DNA from: Cryptomeria japonica
Taxonomy: Eukaryota; Streptophyta; Pinopsida; Cupressales; Cupressaceae
DNA: 64,000 nt
NCBI RefSeq assembly: GCF_030272615.1
Contig: NC_081415.1
Coordinates: 598,861,335-598,925,334, forward strand
Reading direction: 5' to 3'
In this document: piece by piece, positions 33,397 through 45,051 of the stretch
Numbering within the stretch: the first letter of the stretch is position 1
How the letters are laid out: each line of letters opens with the position of its first letter
The notes under the pieces: generated by a model
Seen by the model: only the letters and a program-made list of their open reading frames with translations
Told to the model about the DNA's origin: nothing
Databases searched by the model: none
Program-made: the position numbers and the translations under genes

Positions 33397-34308
33397 TCCC
33401 TAATGGATGTTTTTTTTTTATACAATCAAATCAGAATTGCAGAAGAAGCTCAACATAAAACAACATTCACAACACCTTGGGGCACCTTTTTTTATCAAGT
33501 CATTTCATTTGGTCTTAAGAACACAAGAGCTACATATTAGAGAGTGATGACCACCATCTTCCATGACCTTTTGAACAACATCATGGAAGACTATATAGAC
33601 GATCTCCTAGGAAAGTCCAAAACAAGAGATGAACACATTCTAGTTCTAAGGAAGATCTTTGAGAGACTTGAGAGATACAAGCTACACCTAAATCCTAATA
33701 AATGCATCTTTGGGGTTACATTAGGAAAACTCCTAGGGTTTATAATCTCTCACAAAGGCATTGAGGTGGATCCCACAAAAGTGAAATCTATAATGGAAAG
33801 GCCTCCTGCAAAAACACTCTGACAACTGTGCAACCTACAAGGAAAGCTTTAGTCCATTCACATATTCATAGCACATCTGGTAGACAAGTGTCATCCATTT
33901 GCACACCTACTACGTAAAGATACCAAATTCAAATTGGACTGCCAATGTCAAAAGGCCTTTGACAAATTGAAAGAATACTTGGCCTCCCCTCCGATATTAA
34001 TGCCACCAATTCTAGGACAACCCTTTCTTTTGTAGATATGAGCAACTACAATGGAATTGGGGGAATTGCTAGCACAAACAAATGACAAAGACAAAGAGCA
34101 CATAATTTACTACATCAGTCACACTCTTGTAGGGTATAAGCTCAATTATACCCCCATAGAAAGAGATTGCCTTGCATTGGTCTTCAACACACATAAACTG
34201 CGACACTATATGCTCAAAAATAAGACTAAGCTAATAGAAAATATTGATCCCTTGAAATACTTGTTGTCAAAAGAAACTCTCACTGGACGTACTACTAAAT
34301 GGGTTATG
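33397..34308 (+). pseudogene. Gypsy G reverse transcriptase (C-terminal part) and RNase H
   Basis: It resumes with YNQIRIAEEAQHKTTFTTPW and QVISFGLKNTRATY. The catalytic YIDD is at 33592-33603, then NPNKCIFGV, GKLLGFIISHKGIEVDP and the connection domain. The first RNase H reads LGELLAQTNDKDKEHIIYYIS and YTPIERDCLALVF. Stops at 33538 (Gln), 33820 (Arg), 33850 (Gln) and 34034 are mostly CAG-to-TAG or CGA-to-TGA changes. It is cut after GRTTKWVM by Copia C. Confidence 0.85.
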
Positions 34309-35648
34309 TGTTGGTAGAAACAATGCAGGAAAACTGAGAGCAGAGGTGAATCAATTTTTACTAAACTCAACCAAATTAACCTCAACTTTAGATCTAATAA
34401 AAAACAACAATAGCAAAGATAAACACCACATCAACAACATACATAACACAAATTTTTGACATGGGAAACCCGGTTAAGGGAAAAACCACAGTGGGAACCT
34501 ACCCACAATATTATGATACTCTATAGTAGTATTGCATATATTACAATGGGGAATGCACATGCATTTAGGCACACTGTCTAGAGCTCACTACTGAAAGACA
34601 ACAAAGGGCTACAACCCTGGGAAGGCTCACTATCTTACAAAGATTGAACAACAATCCAAATTACATGAACTGAAAGAATAACATCTCCAAATACTTGATC
34701 ACAATTCTAGTTAAGCACATTGTCTACACAACAACACCTCTCTACTCTTATCCACTACCAAAAGATAAATTTTCTTGTTCGCATATACAATACTCTCACA
34801 AATCTTAGACAAAACTATAGACATGGATCTTACATGATTACACCACTTATTTATACAAATCATCAACTTAACCTTAAGGTCGACTCAACACATAAGACCT
34901 AATTACAAAATTACATCACACGATACATGAATCCATATATGGACCAATGCAATGTCATCAAGGACATAGCATGGACCCAAATCAAAACCTCAAACATGCA
35001 ACACCACCGAATAACTCGCCAAGATCATCTGCAACACGCAACAACCATCAGGTCGACTAGAAAGTCGTATAACATGAAGAATAGCATGGGGACCAATAAA
35101 ATCTTCAATAACATGCACCACAATCAATGTAGACCACCAAAACACATAGAACACAATTAGAGAACATCAACAAGCAATGTGAATTCTTCTACAATAACCA
35201 CAATAACTTGGATAACAAGAATCATCATTATTTCATCACTGGAGCTCAAGAACACCAACAACAAACTGAAAGATACACTTGTGAAGTTCCAAATCATGAC
35301 CCACCCAAACTGAGGACACAAATGAACGTCCCAAATACTCTCCAAAAACTACACAACATAAAGAAACAATTCCAGAGCAATACAATCTAGAAATCACAAC
35401 ACTACAATACCGAACCAACAAAAAAACCAACCATCACACCGGATCACATAACTCGACCAAATTACCTTCTAGGAAACTGAAACTCATACTAAATCAACTA
35501 GAGATAAGTATCTCAAACCCCATTAATCCATATCAGCACATCTACAACCAAACCAACTCAACTCTCTACAACAAACCAATTCTCTAGAACATAGGAATAT
35601 GTTGACATCAATGACAACAACACATTTCAATAACTCTAATATCCAACA
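34309..35648 (-). repeat. 3' LTR of Copia C
   Basis: Plus-strand ends are TGTTGGTAG and AATATCCAACA. It carries GTGGG/CCCAC (34491-34506), AATGCA-CA-TGCATT (34552-34565) and a TATAAATA site on the minus strand near 34850. Confidence 0.88.
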
Positions 35649-35663
35649 ATCTCCCCCTTTTCC
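35649..35663 (-). other. Polypurine tract of Copia C
   Basis: The minus strand reads GGAAAAGGGGGAGAT against the 3' LTR. A second purine run (AAGGGGGGGAGAC) lies near 35830. Confidence 0.75.
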
Positions 35664-35989
35664 ATTGATGGCAATATATGAATGTGAAAAACAATCAATG
35701 CAAAGAAATAAAACAACTCCAACAATATCCCCCTGAGATCATACACACATAGCTTTTTATGTTAGATAGATAAGACAATTTTTCACATGCATCTCTTCCC
35801 CTTTGCCAACAATGTCAAAGATAGTCTCCCCCCCTTAGAAAAGACTCATAATTTTGAACAATTGAATCACACATTTACTACTCCCCCTAAGTATCAACAC
35901 CCACTCATCAATCCGGATGTCAAGATAAGACAATGAAGTCCACCAGATCAATGCAACACAATGCATCTAGTTCACAACAAGAGGGGAAA

Positions 35990-37521
35990 TCACCCCTAAC
36001 TTCTCTCTCAGATATACAAATGTATTAGACACAAAAGGCTTTGTGAAGATATCTATAATGTATTCCTTTGTAGATACATACTCCAATCCAACTTCCTTCT
36101 CATTCACCTTCTCTCTCAAGAAATGAAAATGATTGATATATGTTTTATCTTAGAATGTAACACCAGATTCTTGAAGATATTGATAGCACTAGAATTGTCA
36201 CAATATATAACAGTAGGCTCATTATAAATAACTCTAATATCCTTCAGCATCTACTTCATCCAAATTACCTGAGTACAGTTTCTCCACCGATAGTGCCCTT
36301 CCGATCATCAACATCACCCTCCTAATCAACATCGGTATAAGCACTCAAAATGAAATCATCATTCTTTGGATACCATAAACCATAATGAATTGTTCCCTTC
36401 AAATATTTGAATATCCTCTTCACAACAGTAACATGACTTTCCTTAGGATCAACATGGAATCTTGTAACAAGATATACAACATTCATAATGTTGGCTCTAG
36501 TTTGAGTCAAATATAGGAGTCCACCAATCATAGATCTATACAGGGCTTGATTAGCCTTCCAAAATTAATCATCTTTTGTCATCTTGTATCTGTATAATTT
36601 GCAATCCCAAAAATAATTTCATCTCGCCTATCATAGACATCTCAAATTCTTTTTGCATGTCATCAAAAAACTTCTTACTCAAATCATCATTTCCTTCAAA
36701 AATAATGTCATCAACAAAAACTTCAATAATCAAAATATTATCATTATCAACCTTGAAGTATAAGTTACTATCAATAGTACCTTTACAAAATCCCAACTTC
36801 ATCAAATACTTGTCCAATCTAGCATACCAAGCTCTAGAAGCTTGTTTAAGTCCATACATGCTTTCTTCAATCTGCATACCATGTCTTCTTCTTCTGTCAA
36901 CGAAAATCCATCTGGTTGCTCAATGTAGACTTCCTCTTCCAATTCACCATTCAAAAAGGTTGACTTCACTTCCATGTGATATACCTTGAATTTCTTATGA
37001 GCAATATATGCAATAAATAATGTAACAGATTCAATTCTAGCTACTAGAGAAAAAGTCTCCTCAAAATCAATACCTTCCATTTGTGAATATCCCTTACATA
37101 CCAGTCTTGCTTTGTTTCTAACAACTTCTCCATCTTCATTTAGCTTATTTTGAAATACCCATTTAGTACCAATTATATTCTTGTCCTTAGGTCTCGAAAC
37201 AAGCTCCCATGTATTGTTCTTCTCAATCCAATCTAACTCTTCTTCCATAGATTTTACCCAATTTTCATCTTTACAAGCTTCAACAACATCTTTAGGCTCA
37301 ATTTTAGAAATCAAACATGTCTCTTCAGAAGCAATTCTTCTACTAGTAATCACACCTTTGTTTTTATCACCAATAATCTGTTTCTCTGAATGATTTAATC
37401 TTACATACCTCGGGGTCTTCTGATTGTTTTGGTTTTTAGTCTCTTGAACTTCTTCATTGCCAACAACATCTTGATTTACTGTCTCTTTAAGATCACTTTG
37501 TTTCATGCTCAAAGTCTGCAA
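35990..37521 (-). pseudogene. Copia C reverse transcriptase and RNase H
   Basis: From 37521 the frame holds the integrase C-terminal linker ([18 protein letters not shown]), then [62 protein letters not shown] frameshift near 36850 follows. Frame 36569-36877 reads [18 protein letters not shown] and the catalytic FVDDI. Frame 36322-36531 reads MIGGLLYLTQTRANIMNVVY. RNase H is reduced to fragments between about 36000 and 36320 (VIWMK, YCDNSSAI, LVLHSKT), with deletions. It is not functional. Confidence 0.85.
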
Positions 37522-37578
37522 TTTCTTTGAAGTAACATCCTAATCATCAGATTCATATCTGCATGCTCTAATTTACTT

Positions 37579-38796
37579 CTAGTGATTCTCATCAACCTTC
37601 ACATTCGCACTTTCCACTATCTTTCTTAGCATTTTGTTGTAACACCGATAGGCTTCGCTCTTAGTAGAATATATCAAAAATATTCCTTCATCACATCTTG
37701 CATCAAATTTTCCTATCTCCTCATCTCTTTTGGTATAACATTTTCTTCCAAAGATTCTCAAATATCTAACTGTAGGAACATGACCAAACCATAACTCATA
37801 AGGAGTCTTATTGGAATCACCTTTTATATGCACCCGGTTGAATGTGTACACAAAAGTGCTAACAACTTCTCTCCAATACATATGCAGAACATTTCCTTCA
37901 ATCATCATAGTTCTAGTAGCATCCAAAACAGTTATGTTCTTCCTTTCAATAACTCCATTCTGCTAAGGGGTTCATGGAGCAGATAACTGTCTCTTGATTC
38001 CATGCTCTTCACAAAAAGAATTAAACTCAACAAAAGTAAATTATCCTCCTCTGTCATACCTTAGACACTTCAGCTTCAATCTTGTCTCTGTCTCCACTCT
38101 AGCTTTGAATATTTTGAATTTCTCCCTTAGAAAAGTGGCCCACATCATCCTAGAATAGTCATCAATCAGCAACATAAAGTATCTCTCACCTTGCAAGATT
38201 CTCACTCTAGACAGACCATATAAATTAGTATGCACAAGATCTAGTAGCCCATTAGATGAATATGATTTTCTCTTGACTGAAATTCTTGTTTTCTTTCCCA
38301 ATTCACATTCTTTACACACTAGATTAGTAGGCTTCACTATCTTAGGAAAATCTCTAACAACTTGAGTAGAACTTATCTTAATCATGCAATCAAAGTTAAA
38401 ATGACACATACTTCTATGCCACAACCAACTCTCATCAATCTAAGCAATCAAACAACTTTTCTCACCAGCATTCAGATGAAATATATTACCTTTAGTTTTA
38501 GTTCCTGATGCAATTTCTATACTGGAGCTATTCAAGATCTTACATTTTCCATTCTTGAATTGTAAATCATATCCCTTATCAACCATTTGTCCAGCACTCA
38601 AAAGATTATTCTTTAAACCTTCAACATATAAAACATCATCAGTGTTATGCTTACCATCAAGAGAAACAGAACCTCTACCACTGATTATACAAGCTTTGTT
38701 GTCTCCAAATCTCACTGCACTGCCAACATAATTCTCCATATTCATAAATTTACCTTTATCACCTGTCATATGATGTGAACAACCATTGTCAATCAC
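37579..38796 (-). pseudogene. Copia C protease, pre-integrase and integrase
   Basis: The protease active site is read as VIDNGCSHHMTGD, with Asn where DSG is expected, at 38796-38760. The pre-integrase zinc region has WHRSMCH...CKECELGK. The integrase core has LVHTNLYG, so the first catalytic Asp is Asn (GAC to AAC), then CLRYDRGG and QNGVIERKN with the second Asp and the Glu kept. SNKTPYELWFGHVP and the GKFDARCDEGIF segment follow. Stops separate 38440, 38041 and 37579, all in one frame. Confidence 0.85.
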
Positions 38797-39078
38797 CTAT
38801 TCATCTTTCTCTTCAATATTAGCAGCCAAGGCTTTCTCTTCAACAATACAACTTGTAGAATCAACAGGTACTAGATCATCTTCCTTGATAGCAATGAACA
38901 CAAATTCATCTTTTGAATTCCTTTTCTCAGAGTCGTCATCTATCACACCTTCATCAACAACACAATAACACTTTTTCTGATATATATACTTGCGATTAGG
39001 CTTGTAAGGATGATTATACTTTGACAGTCTTTCTGTTCTTTCAGAACACCTACAAGAAAAATGACCAATCTTATTGCA

Positions 39079-39840
39079 TTAAAAACATTTCAAAGGTAAC
39101 TTCCCTTCATACTTACTGACTCCCTTAGGAAGTCTTCTGGCAATAAGTGCTTCAAGCTCTTCCAACTCGCTTTCTTGATTTTCCATCTCTCTCATTTCCC
39201 TTTCATATCTGGAAACCTTAGTTGAACTCTCTCCCAGATCATACTTTTGCTTCCTAGATACAGTAGCTTTAAATGCAGTCTCAACTTTGCTATGTAATTC
39301 ACCAAGTTTTCTCAACTCAAAAGAAACAAGCTTACCAACCAGCATATCTCTTGTCACAGTTGTCATAGTCTGGATCTCATCAATAGCAGCAACTTTGTGT
39401 TTATAAGGAAGCAAAGATCTCATCACTTTAGCCACAATCTCATCTTCTTCAAGGACTCCACCAGCACATCTGATGTTCAAAACAATATCATTCACTTTAT
39501 CCATAAAGGATTAAATATTCTCATCTTCTCCCATTTTTAACATCTCATACTTTCCTTTAAAGCTCTGAAACTTAGCAACTTTCACATGTTTATCTCCTTC
39601 ATAAAAGGGTTTCTAGCTTCTCCCAAATCTCATGTGCAATCTGCAATCCCATCAAATTAGTCATTTTCCCATTAGTAAGGGCACTCATCAATTCTTCTTT
39701 ATCTCTTATATTATGTTAAAAATCCTTGATCTCAGCTACAGTAATAGGACCATTCTGAGGAGCTATGTAGGGATTCTTTCTGATCTTCCAATAATATTCT
39801 TCAAGACAAGTTCAGGTGAACTTCCATCTGGCTCTTCCAT
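39079..39840 (-). pseudogene. Copia C Gag
   Basis: The likely start is ATG 39840 (MEEPDGSSPEL). Two frameshifts lie in the first 110 codons. The UBN2-type Gag core follows: ELMSALTNGKMTNLMGLQIA, then FMDKVNDIVLNIRCAGGVLEEDEIVAKVM, SLLPYKHK and MLVGKLVSFEL. A Glu-rich region and a knuckle with its second Cys replaced by a stop (CF*CNKIGH) come last. This is a normal Copia Gag, unlike the coiled-coil Gag of A and B. Confidence 0.75.
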
Positions 39841-39941
39841 ATAGAGTAATTAGTTCCCTCAAACATCAGACTCTGCTTCTTGAAAACAATAGTTGTCATC
39901 CCGAATCTCCTCAAGTGGTCAAGCTTCTTCTAGAGGATCTA

Positions 39942-39953
39942 GCTCTGATACCA
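39942..39953 (-). other. Primer-binding site of Copia C
   Basis: The minus strand reads TGGTATCAGAGC, exact Copia consensus, adjacent to the 5' LTR. Confidence 0.9.
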
Positions 39954-39955
39954 TT

Positions 39956-41289
39956 TATTTTCAGCAACAATGCAGGAAAACTGAGAGGGGGGGTGAATCA
40001 TTTTTCACCAAACTCAACCAAATTAACCTTAACTTCATATCTGATCAAGAATAGCAATAGAAAAGATAAACACCACATCAACAACACACATAACACACAA
40101 ATTTTTGACGTGGAAAACCCAGTTAAGGGAAAAACCATGGTGGGATCCTACCCACAATATGATGATACTCTACATTATTATGTGTAAATATTACAATGGG
40201 GAATGCACATGCATTTAGGCACACTGCCTAGAGCTAACTGCTCAAAAGCAACAAAGGGTTGAAACCCTAGGAAGGCTCACTGCCTTACAAAGATTAGACA
40301 ATAATTCAGATTATATGAACTGAAAGAATATCATCTCCAAATGCCTGATCAAAGTTTTGATTAAGCACACTATTTGCACAACAACACTTCTCTACTCTTC
40401 TCCACTACTGAAAGATAAATTTTCTTGTTCATACATACAATACTCTCATAGATCATAGACACAACCATAGACATGGATCTTACATCATTACAATACTTAT
40501 ATATACAAATCATTAACCTTAACCTTAAGGTCGGCTCAACACATAAGACCTAATTACAAAATTACATCACACGATACATGAATCCATATGCAAACCAATA
40601 CAACATTGGCAAGGACATAGCATGGACCCAAATCAAAACCTCAAACACACAACACCATCGAATAACTTGCCAAGATCATCTACAACACGCAACAACCATC
40701 GAGTTGGACAAAAAGTTGTATGACATGAAGAATAACACTGGACCAATAAAATCTTCAATAACACACACCATGATCAATGCGGACCACCAAAATGCATAGA
40801 ACATAATCAGAGAACATCAACAAGCAGCATGAATTCCTCCACAATAACCACACAAACTCAGATAATAAGAATTATCATTATTTCATCATCAGAGCTCAAG
40901 AACACCAACAACAAACTGAAAGATATGCTTGTGAAGTTCCAAATCATGATCCACCCAAAATGGGGACACACATGAATGTCCCAAACACTTACCAAAAATT
41001 GCACAACATAAAGAATCAATTCTGGAGCAATACAATCCAAAAATCACAACTCTGCAATACCAAACCAACAAAAAAACCAACCATCACACCGGATCACATA
41101 ACTCAACCAAATCACCTTCTAAGACACTAAAACTCATACTGTGTCAACTAGAGATAAGTATCTCGAAACCCATTAATCTGCATCAACACATCTACAACCA
41201 AACCAACTCAACTCTCTGCAACAAACCAATTCTCCACAACATAGGAATATGTTGACATCAACACATTCCAACAAGTCTAATATGCAACA
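39956..41289 (-). repeat. 5' LTR of Copia C
   Basis: It aligns with the left LTR from ACAATGCAGG onward. Its primer-proximal end (TATTTTCAGC on the plus strand) has diverged from TGTTGGTAG of the other LTR, so the exact boundary is uncertain by a few bases. The other end is ATGCAACA followed by TTATG. Confidence 0.85.
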
Positions 41290-41294
41290 TTATG

Positions 41295-41589
41295 ATCCTA
41301 AGTGAATTTGACATTGAATATGTAGATAGGAAAGCAATGAAAGGATAGGTCATAGCAGATCAACTGGTTGATTCTCCCCTACAAGGTGATCATCCCTTTA
41401 TCACATAATTCCCTGACAATTCCATTATGACTATCAGTACATCATCAAAATGGTAGTTGTACTTTGATTGCTCCTACACACAAAATGGATCAAGGGCAGG
41501 TATCTTGCTAGGAAAACCTCAAGGGTACTGCATCCCGAAGTTATACAAGATAGCCTTTACTTGTACCAATAATATAGCGAAGTATGAAG
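41295..41589 (+). pseudogene. Gypsy G second RNase H (aRNH-type), part 1
   Basis: The frame continues from 34308 as LSEFDIEYVDRKAMKG, the tether domain. KLYFDCSYTQNGSRAGILL follows (catalytic Asp at 41465 in YFD), then YKIAFTCTNNIAKYE. A second RNase H after the tether is diagnostic of the plant Tat clade. A solo LTR interrupts it at 41590. Confidence 0.8.
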
Positions 41590-42824
41590 TGTGGTGTGTG
41601 TGAAGTAGGGTACCTGCAACTGCAACACAAACACTCAATAGATCATTACAAGCATGGTTAGCAAATTGAAATCAAACAAAAGATAAAACATGAAAAATCG
41701 ACCTATCACCTCCTAAGAGATGTGAGTGTGGATTTGCTCTTAGATCTGGATAAGCAATCCCAATGACTTGACTACACCTAGATGAAGGATTTAAAATGAT
41801 ATGATATGCAAGCTAGATGAGATTGATTATGCTAGATTGATCCAAGAGGCTAATTAAGCTAATGATATGCATGATTAAGCTATGATGATGATGCAATTAA
41901 GCTATAATAGAGATTGATTATGCTATATGATTCAACAATTATGCTAGAATATAATCAAATTAAACTAGATCTAAGATGCAATTGCCTATGATAACTATGC
42001 CTAAAATGATATGAGATGGGATGTGCCTATAATAACAATGCCTAAAATGATATGAGATAGGATATGATCTACCTATAGTAATAATGCATGAGATGAAAAT
42101 GAGATGGGATCCTTTGTGCTCCAAAATAGGGGATATTTATAGGATTTCCATGGCCAGGGGTGAGGTGGCAGGAATCAACGGTCAAGATTGAGTTTGAAGA
42201 TATCAAGGGTGAAATTGGAGGAGGTTGGAGAAGAGGTTGAAGAGAGGGACACTTGTCATATCTGTGGTGACAAGTGTCAAGGGCCCTCCCTCATAAGAGG
42301 GCAAGTGTCCAAGGGAGGAGACATGTGGCATAATTGTCATGTATCTCAAGGGGAGGATATCCACACCATAGGAAGTTAGGACAAGGAAGTTAGGATAAGG
42401 AGGTTAGGATGTGCAAGATAGGATAGGGTTAGTTAAACTAAAGATTAGGTGGAATGGGTTAGGTTAGAGGGTGGTTAGGTTAGGTGGTTAGAAGTTAGGA
42501 GGCATGTGGGTAATTTGAATTTAGAAATTCAAATAATAGGAAAAGGCTAATTAACTTTCAACAACTCATAAATTGTTTTGTTTTAATTAATTAAGGGATG
42601 AGAAGAAATGAATTAAATGGGGGAAGGATTAATTAATTCAGATTAATTAATCAAAGGGGACTATTGAAATGAACTTATTAAATAAATCCTTAGATTTATT
42701 AATAAGTAGATGAATGAGAGAATTTAATCAAATTGCTAATGAATTCAATTAAATTGGGAAGGGGGATTAATTAAATAATTTTTTATTTAATTAATTATCT
42801 TCAGATCATTTTTAGGTGTATACA
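41590..42824 (-). mobile_element. Solo gypsy LTR with target duplication
   Basis: The unit of 1235 bases ends GTGTATACA on the plus strand, so on the minus strand it starts TGTATACACC. TGAAG (41585-41589) and TTAAG (42825-42829) flank it, one mismatch. Removing it restores AKYE-ALI of the RNase H. The right third is shared with 10996-11389. The middle is AT-rich with repeated GATTAAGCTATGATGATG-like text near 41850-42080. Confidence 0.85.
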
Positions 42825-42829
42825 TTAAG

Positions 42830-43898
42830 CATTAATCACTGGGCTCTGTTTGGCTATTTAAGGGATATTAACAAAATTGCAGGTCTATGGTGATTCTCAA
42901 CTTGTCATAAAATAGGTAAATCATGAATATCATACAAAGGATCTCACACAACACTTCACTCTTATTCAGTTTGATTAGACCCCTAGGAAAAATAGAAATG
43001 TTGTTGATGTTATGGCTACAATTGGTTCCCTCCTCCAAAAGCTAACAAATAGTCAGAAGAGTGAGTTCTTGGTTAAGCAACTCCTAATTCTAGCATATGA
43101 TGTCCCTGAATCTGAAATGGTGTGTGTCATTGTGGGTTCTGACTCCCCTTCATATCAGGAAACCTACACCTACCTATGAGATAATATCATCACCCCACAT
43201 CTCACTAAAACCTAGCAACAAATCTTCATCTGTCAATCCACCCAATACACTATCCTTGGTGGTACCCTCTTTCAAAGACATTTTGATGGATCCCTCCTAA
43301 GGTGTTTGAACAAAGAGGAGGATGAATGGGCACTATGCAAAGGACATGAATGTATCTATTCAAGCACACTAGCTAAGAAGCTTTTACGCATCCGTAATTA
43401 CTTGCCTACAATGGAAGAAGATGCATATCATTATGTGAAGAAATATATCCCTTACCAGAAGAACGACGACAAAATTCATGCACCCTCTCAAGATCTACAG
43501 CCATTCATTACACCATGGCCCTTCTCTTAGTGGGGGCTCGATCTCATAGGGGGAAAATCCACCCTGCCTCATCCAACAACCATAAATTCATAATAAATGC
43601 CACTGAATACTTCAATAAGTGGGTGGAAGCCATACTTCTCACCTTCACAACTGGCAAGAAGTTTTCCAAGTTCATCCTGAATTACCTCATCTGTCATTAT
43701 GGAATACCCAAGGTTATCATTATAGACAATGATAGACCCTTCAAAAAATAGGATGTTAAAGAATTATGCTAGAAATTTTCCATCCAATACCGCTTTTCCA
43801 CTCCATATTACTTGCAAGGTAATGGTCAAGCTGAGGCTTCGAACAAAACTCTTATCAAAATCCTCAAGAAAATAGTTAATGAACCTGGTCGTGATTGG
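42830..43898 (+). pseudogene. Gypsy G RNase H end, linker and integrase core
   Basis: It begins with decayed ALITGLCLA and YGDSQLV of the RNase H. After a linker (DVMATIGSL, FLVKQLLILAYDVPE), integrase starts near 43290. The zinc domain is degraded: both Cys of YVKKYIPYQK are Tyr where CxxC is expected. The core has GLDLIG (first Asp, about 43537), IIIDNDRPF (second Asp, about 43730) and GNGQAEASNKT (Glu, about 43834). Stops are scattered. It is cut after NEPGRDW by a solo LTR. Confidence 0.85.
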
Positions 43899-45046
43899 TG
43901 TCAATGGAGGAAATGGAAAATTAAATCATGGATTTAGCTTCTTCCAACATCCAACAATGAAATTCCTACCAAAACACATGCAAAAAAAAAATGAACTACT
44001 AAAACACACATGCATGCAAATGGATTTCTGACTCCATTGCACTCCTATCAACCAAGATCTCGTGTTTAATTGAAAGTGCTCTTAGAAACAGACATGCACA
44101 AGAGGATATTGTGAATGGATATTCATGATGTAAATAAATGAAAATGAAAGATGCAATAGAAAACAAGATAAGAAATAAGATAAATATTCAAAAATGAAAG
44201 TATTTAAATGATAGATTGACCTACTAGGATTAGTAATAAGGAGCAGCAAGGTATAAATAGATGTTCTCAGGGAGAAATTAGGCATTGGAGTGAATATGGG
44301 ATAATGAGAGATTAGTGGTATAGGAAGGATGAGTGGTAAGGAGAGAGGATAGGTGGTAACAATAAGTGGTAAGCAGTTGGAGGGAATATTAAAGGGTTTT
44401 TTATTAAATAAATGGAGAAAATCTATATAAGATGAATGAATGAAGGTGGATAAATGAATAAATGTAATTTTTATTTAAAAAATTTAGTGGATGAAGTGCA
44501 AGGGGTTGAGCTCAATTGGTTAAATCATTGATTTCTCATTATGGAGATCGAAGTTCAAATCCCAACGTGACATCTAATATGAAATTCAAAGTTGTGACTC
44601 TTAGGCTTCCATAGTTGGCTTCTAGTTTGGAGGTGGTTTCTAATAAGTGCATTCTAATTTGTGACTCTTGGTCTTCCATAGGTATATTCTAGTGGGGTTG
44701 CTCGAAATGAGAAAAATATTAGTGTCATGTTTGTGGTTTCTCAAAATGAGCAAATATTAGTGTCATGGTTGTGCTCTTAAATGCTTGTAATGGTCTCATG
44801 TTGATGCTCGTATGAACAAATATTTGTAAATGATCTAGTATATAACCAAAAAAAATTGGTGGATGAATAATATGAATGATAATAATATACTGACAAATGG
44901 AATAATGCATATATTATGATATATGAAAAAATATGAATAATCGATAATAATAAAATGATGAAACAAATTTATGGATCTACCCGATGCTTGGAGAAAATTT
45001 GAAGTTAAATGAGGACAAATTTGATGAAATTTTTAATGTGTCTACA
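43899..45046 (-). mobile_element. Solo gypsy LTR containing a SINE
   Basis: It runs TGTCAATGGAGG...GTGTCTACA, flanked by perfect ATTGG duplications (43894-43898 and 45047-45051). On the minus strand it starts TGTAGACAC, as does the LTR of H. Excision joins GRDW to HLKPHSNLWAYHTS of the integrase. The SINE at 44496-44858 inserted later. Confidence 0.85.
44496..44858 (+). mobile_element. tRNA-derived SINE
   Basis: The head resembles a tRNA gene. It has an A-box-like TGAGCTCAATTGG (44507-44519), an anticodon-arm-like stretch and a B-box-like GAAGTTCAAATCCC (44550-44563). A tRNA-unrelated body of about 280 bases follows, ending in a short A-run (CCAAAAAAAATT). Identical 9-base direct repeats GTGGATGAA (44487-44495 and 44859-44867) flank it, as expected for LINE-driven insertion. 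The family is not one I can name. Confidence 0.75.
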
Positions 45047-45051
45047 ATTGG

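Larger units (their letters stand above)
34309..41289 (-). mobile_element. Copia element C, complete structure, decayed
   Basis: LTRs are at 34309-35648 and 39956-41289, with primer site 39942-39953 and purine tract 35649-35663, flanked by perfect TTATG duplications (34304-34308 and 41290-41294). It reads on the minus strand. Gag, protease, integrase, RT and RNase H remains are present in the usual Copia order. It interrupts the RNase H region of gypsy G, whose frame resumes at 41295. Confidence 0.92.

Noticed and set aside
36576-36989. Plus-strand frame of 137 codons
   Set aside because: It is antisense to the Copia C reverse transcriptase and has no independent support.
44507-44570. A functional tRNA gene
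   Set aside because: A and B boxes are recognisable but the acceptor stem does not pair, and the unit continues 280 bases with an A-run and flanking duplication, so it is a SINE.
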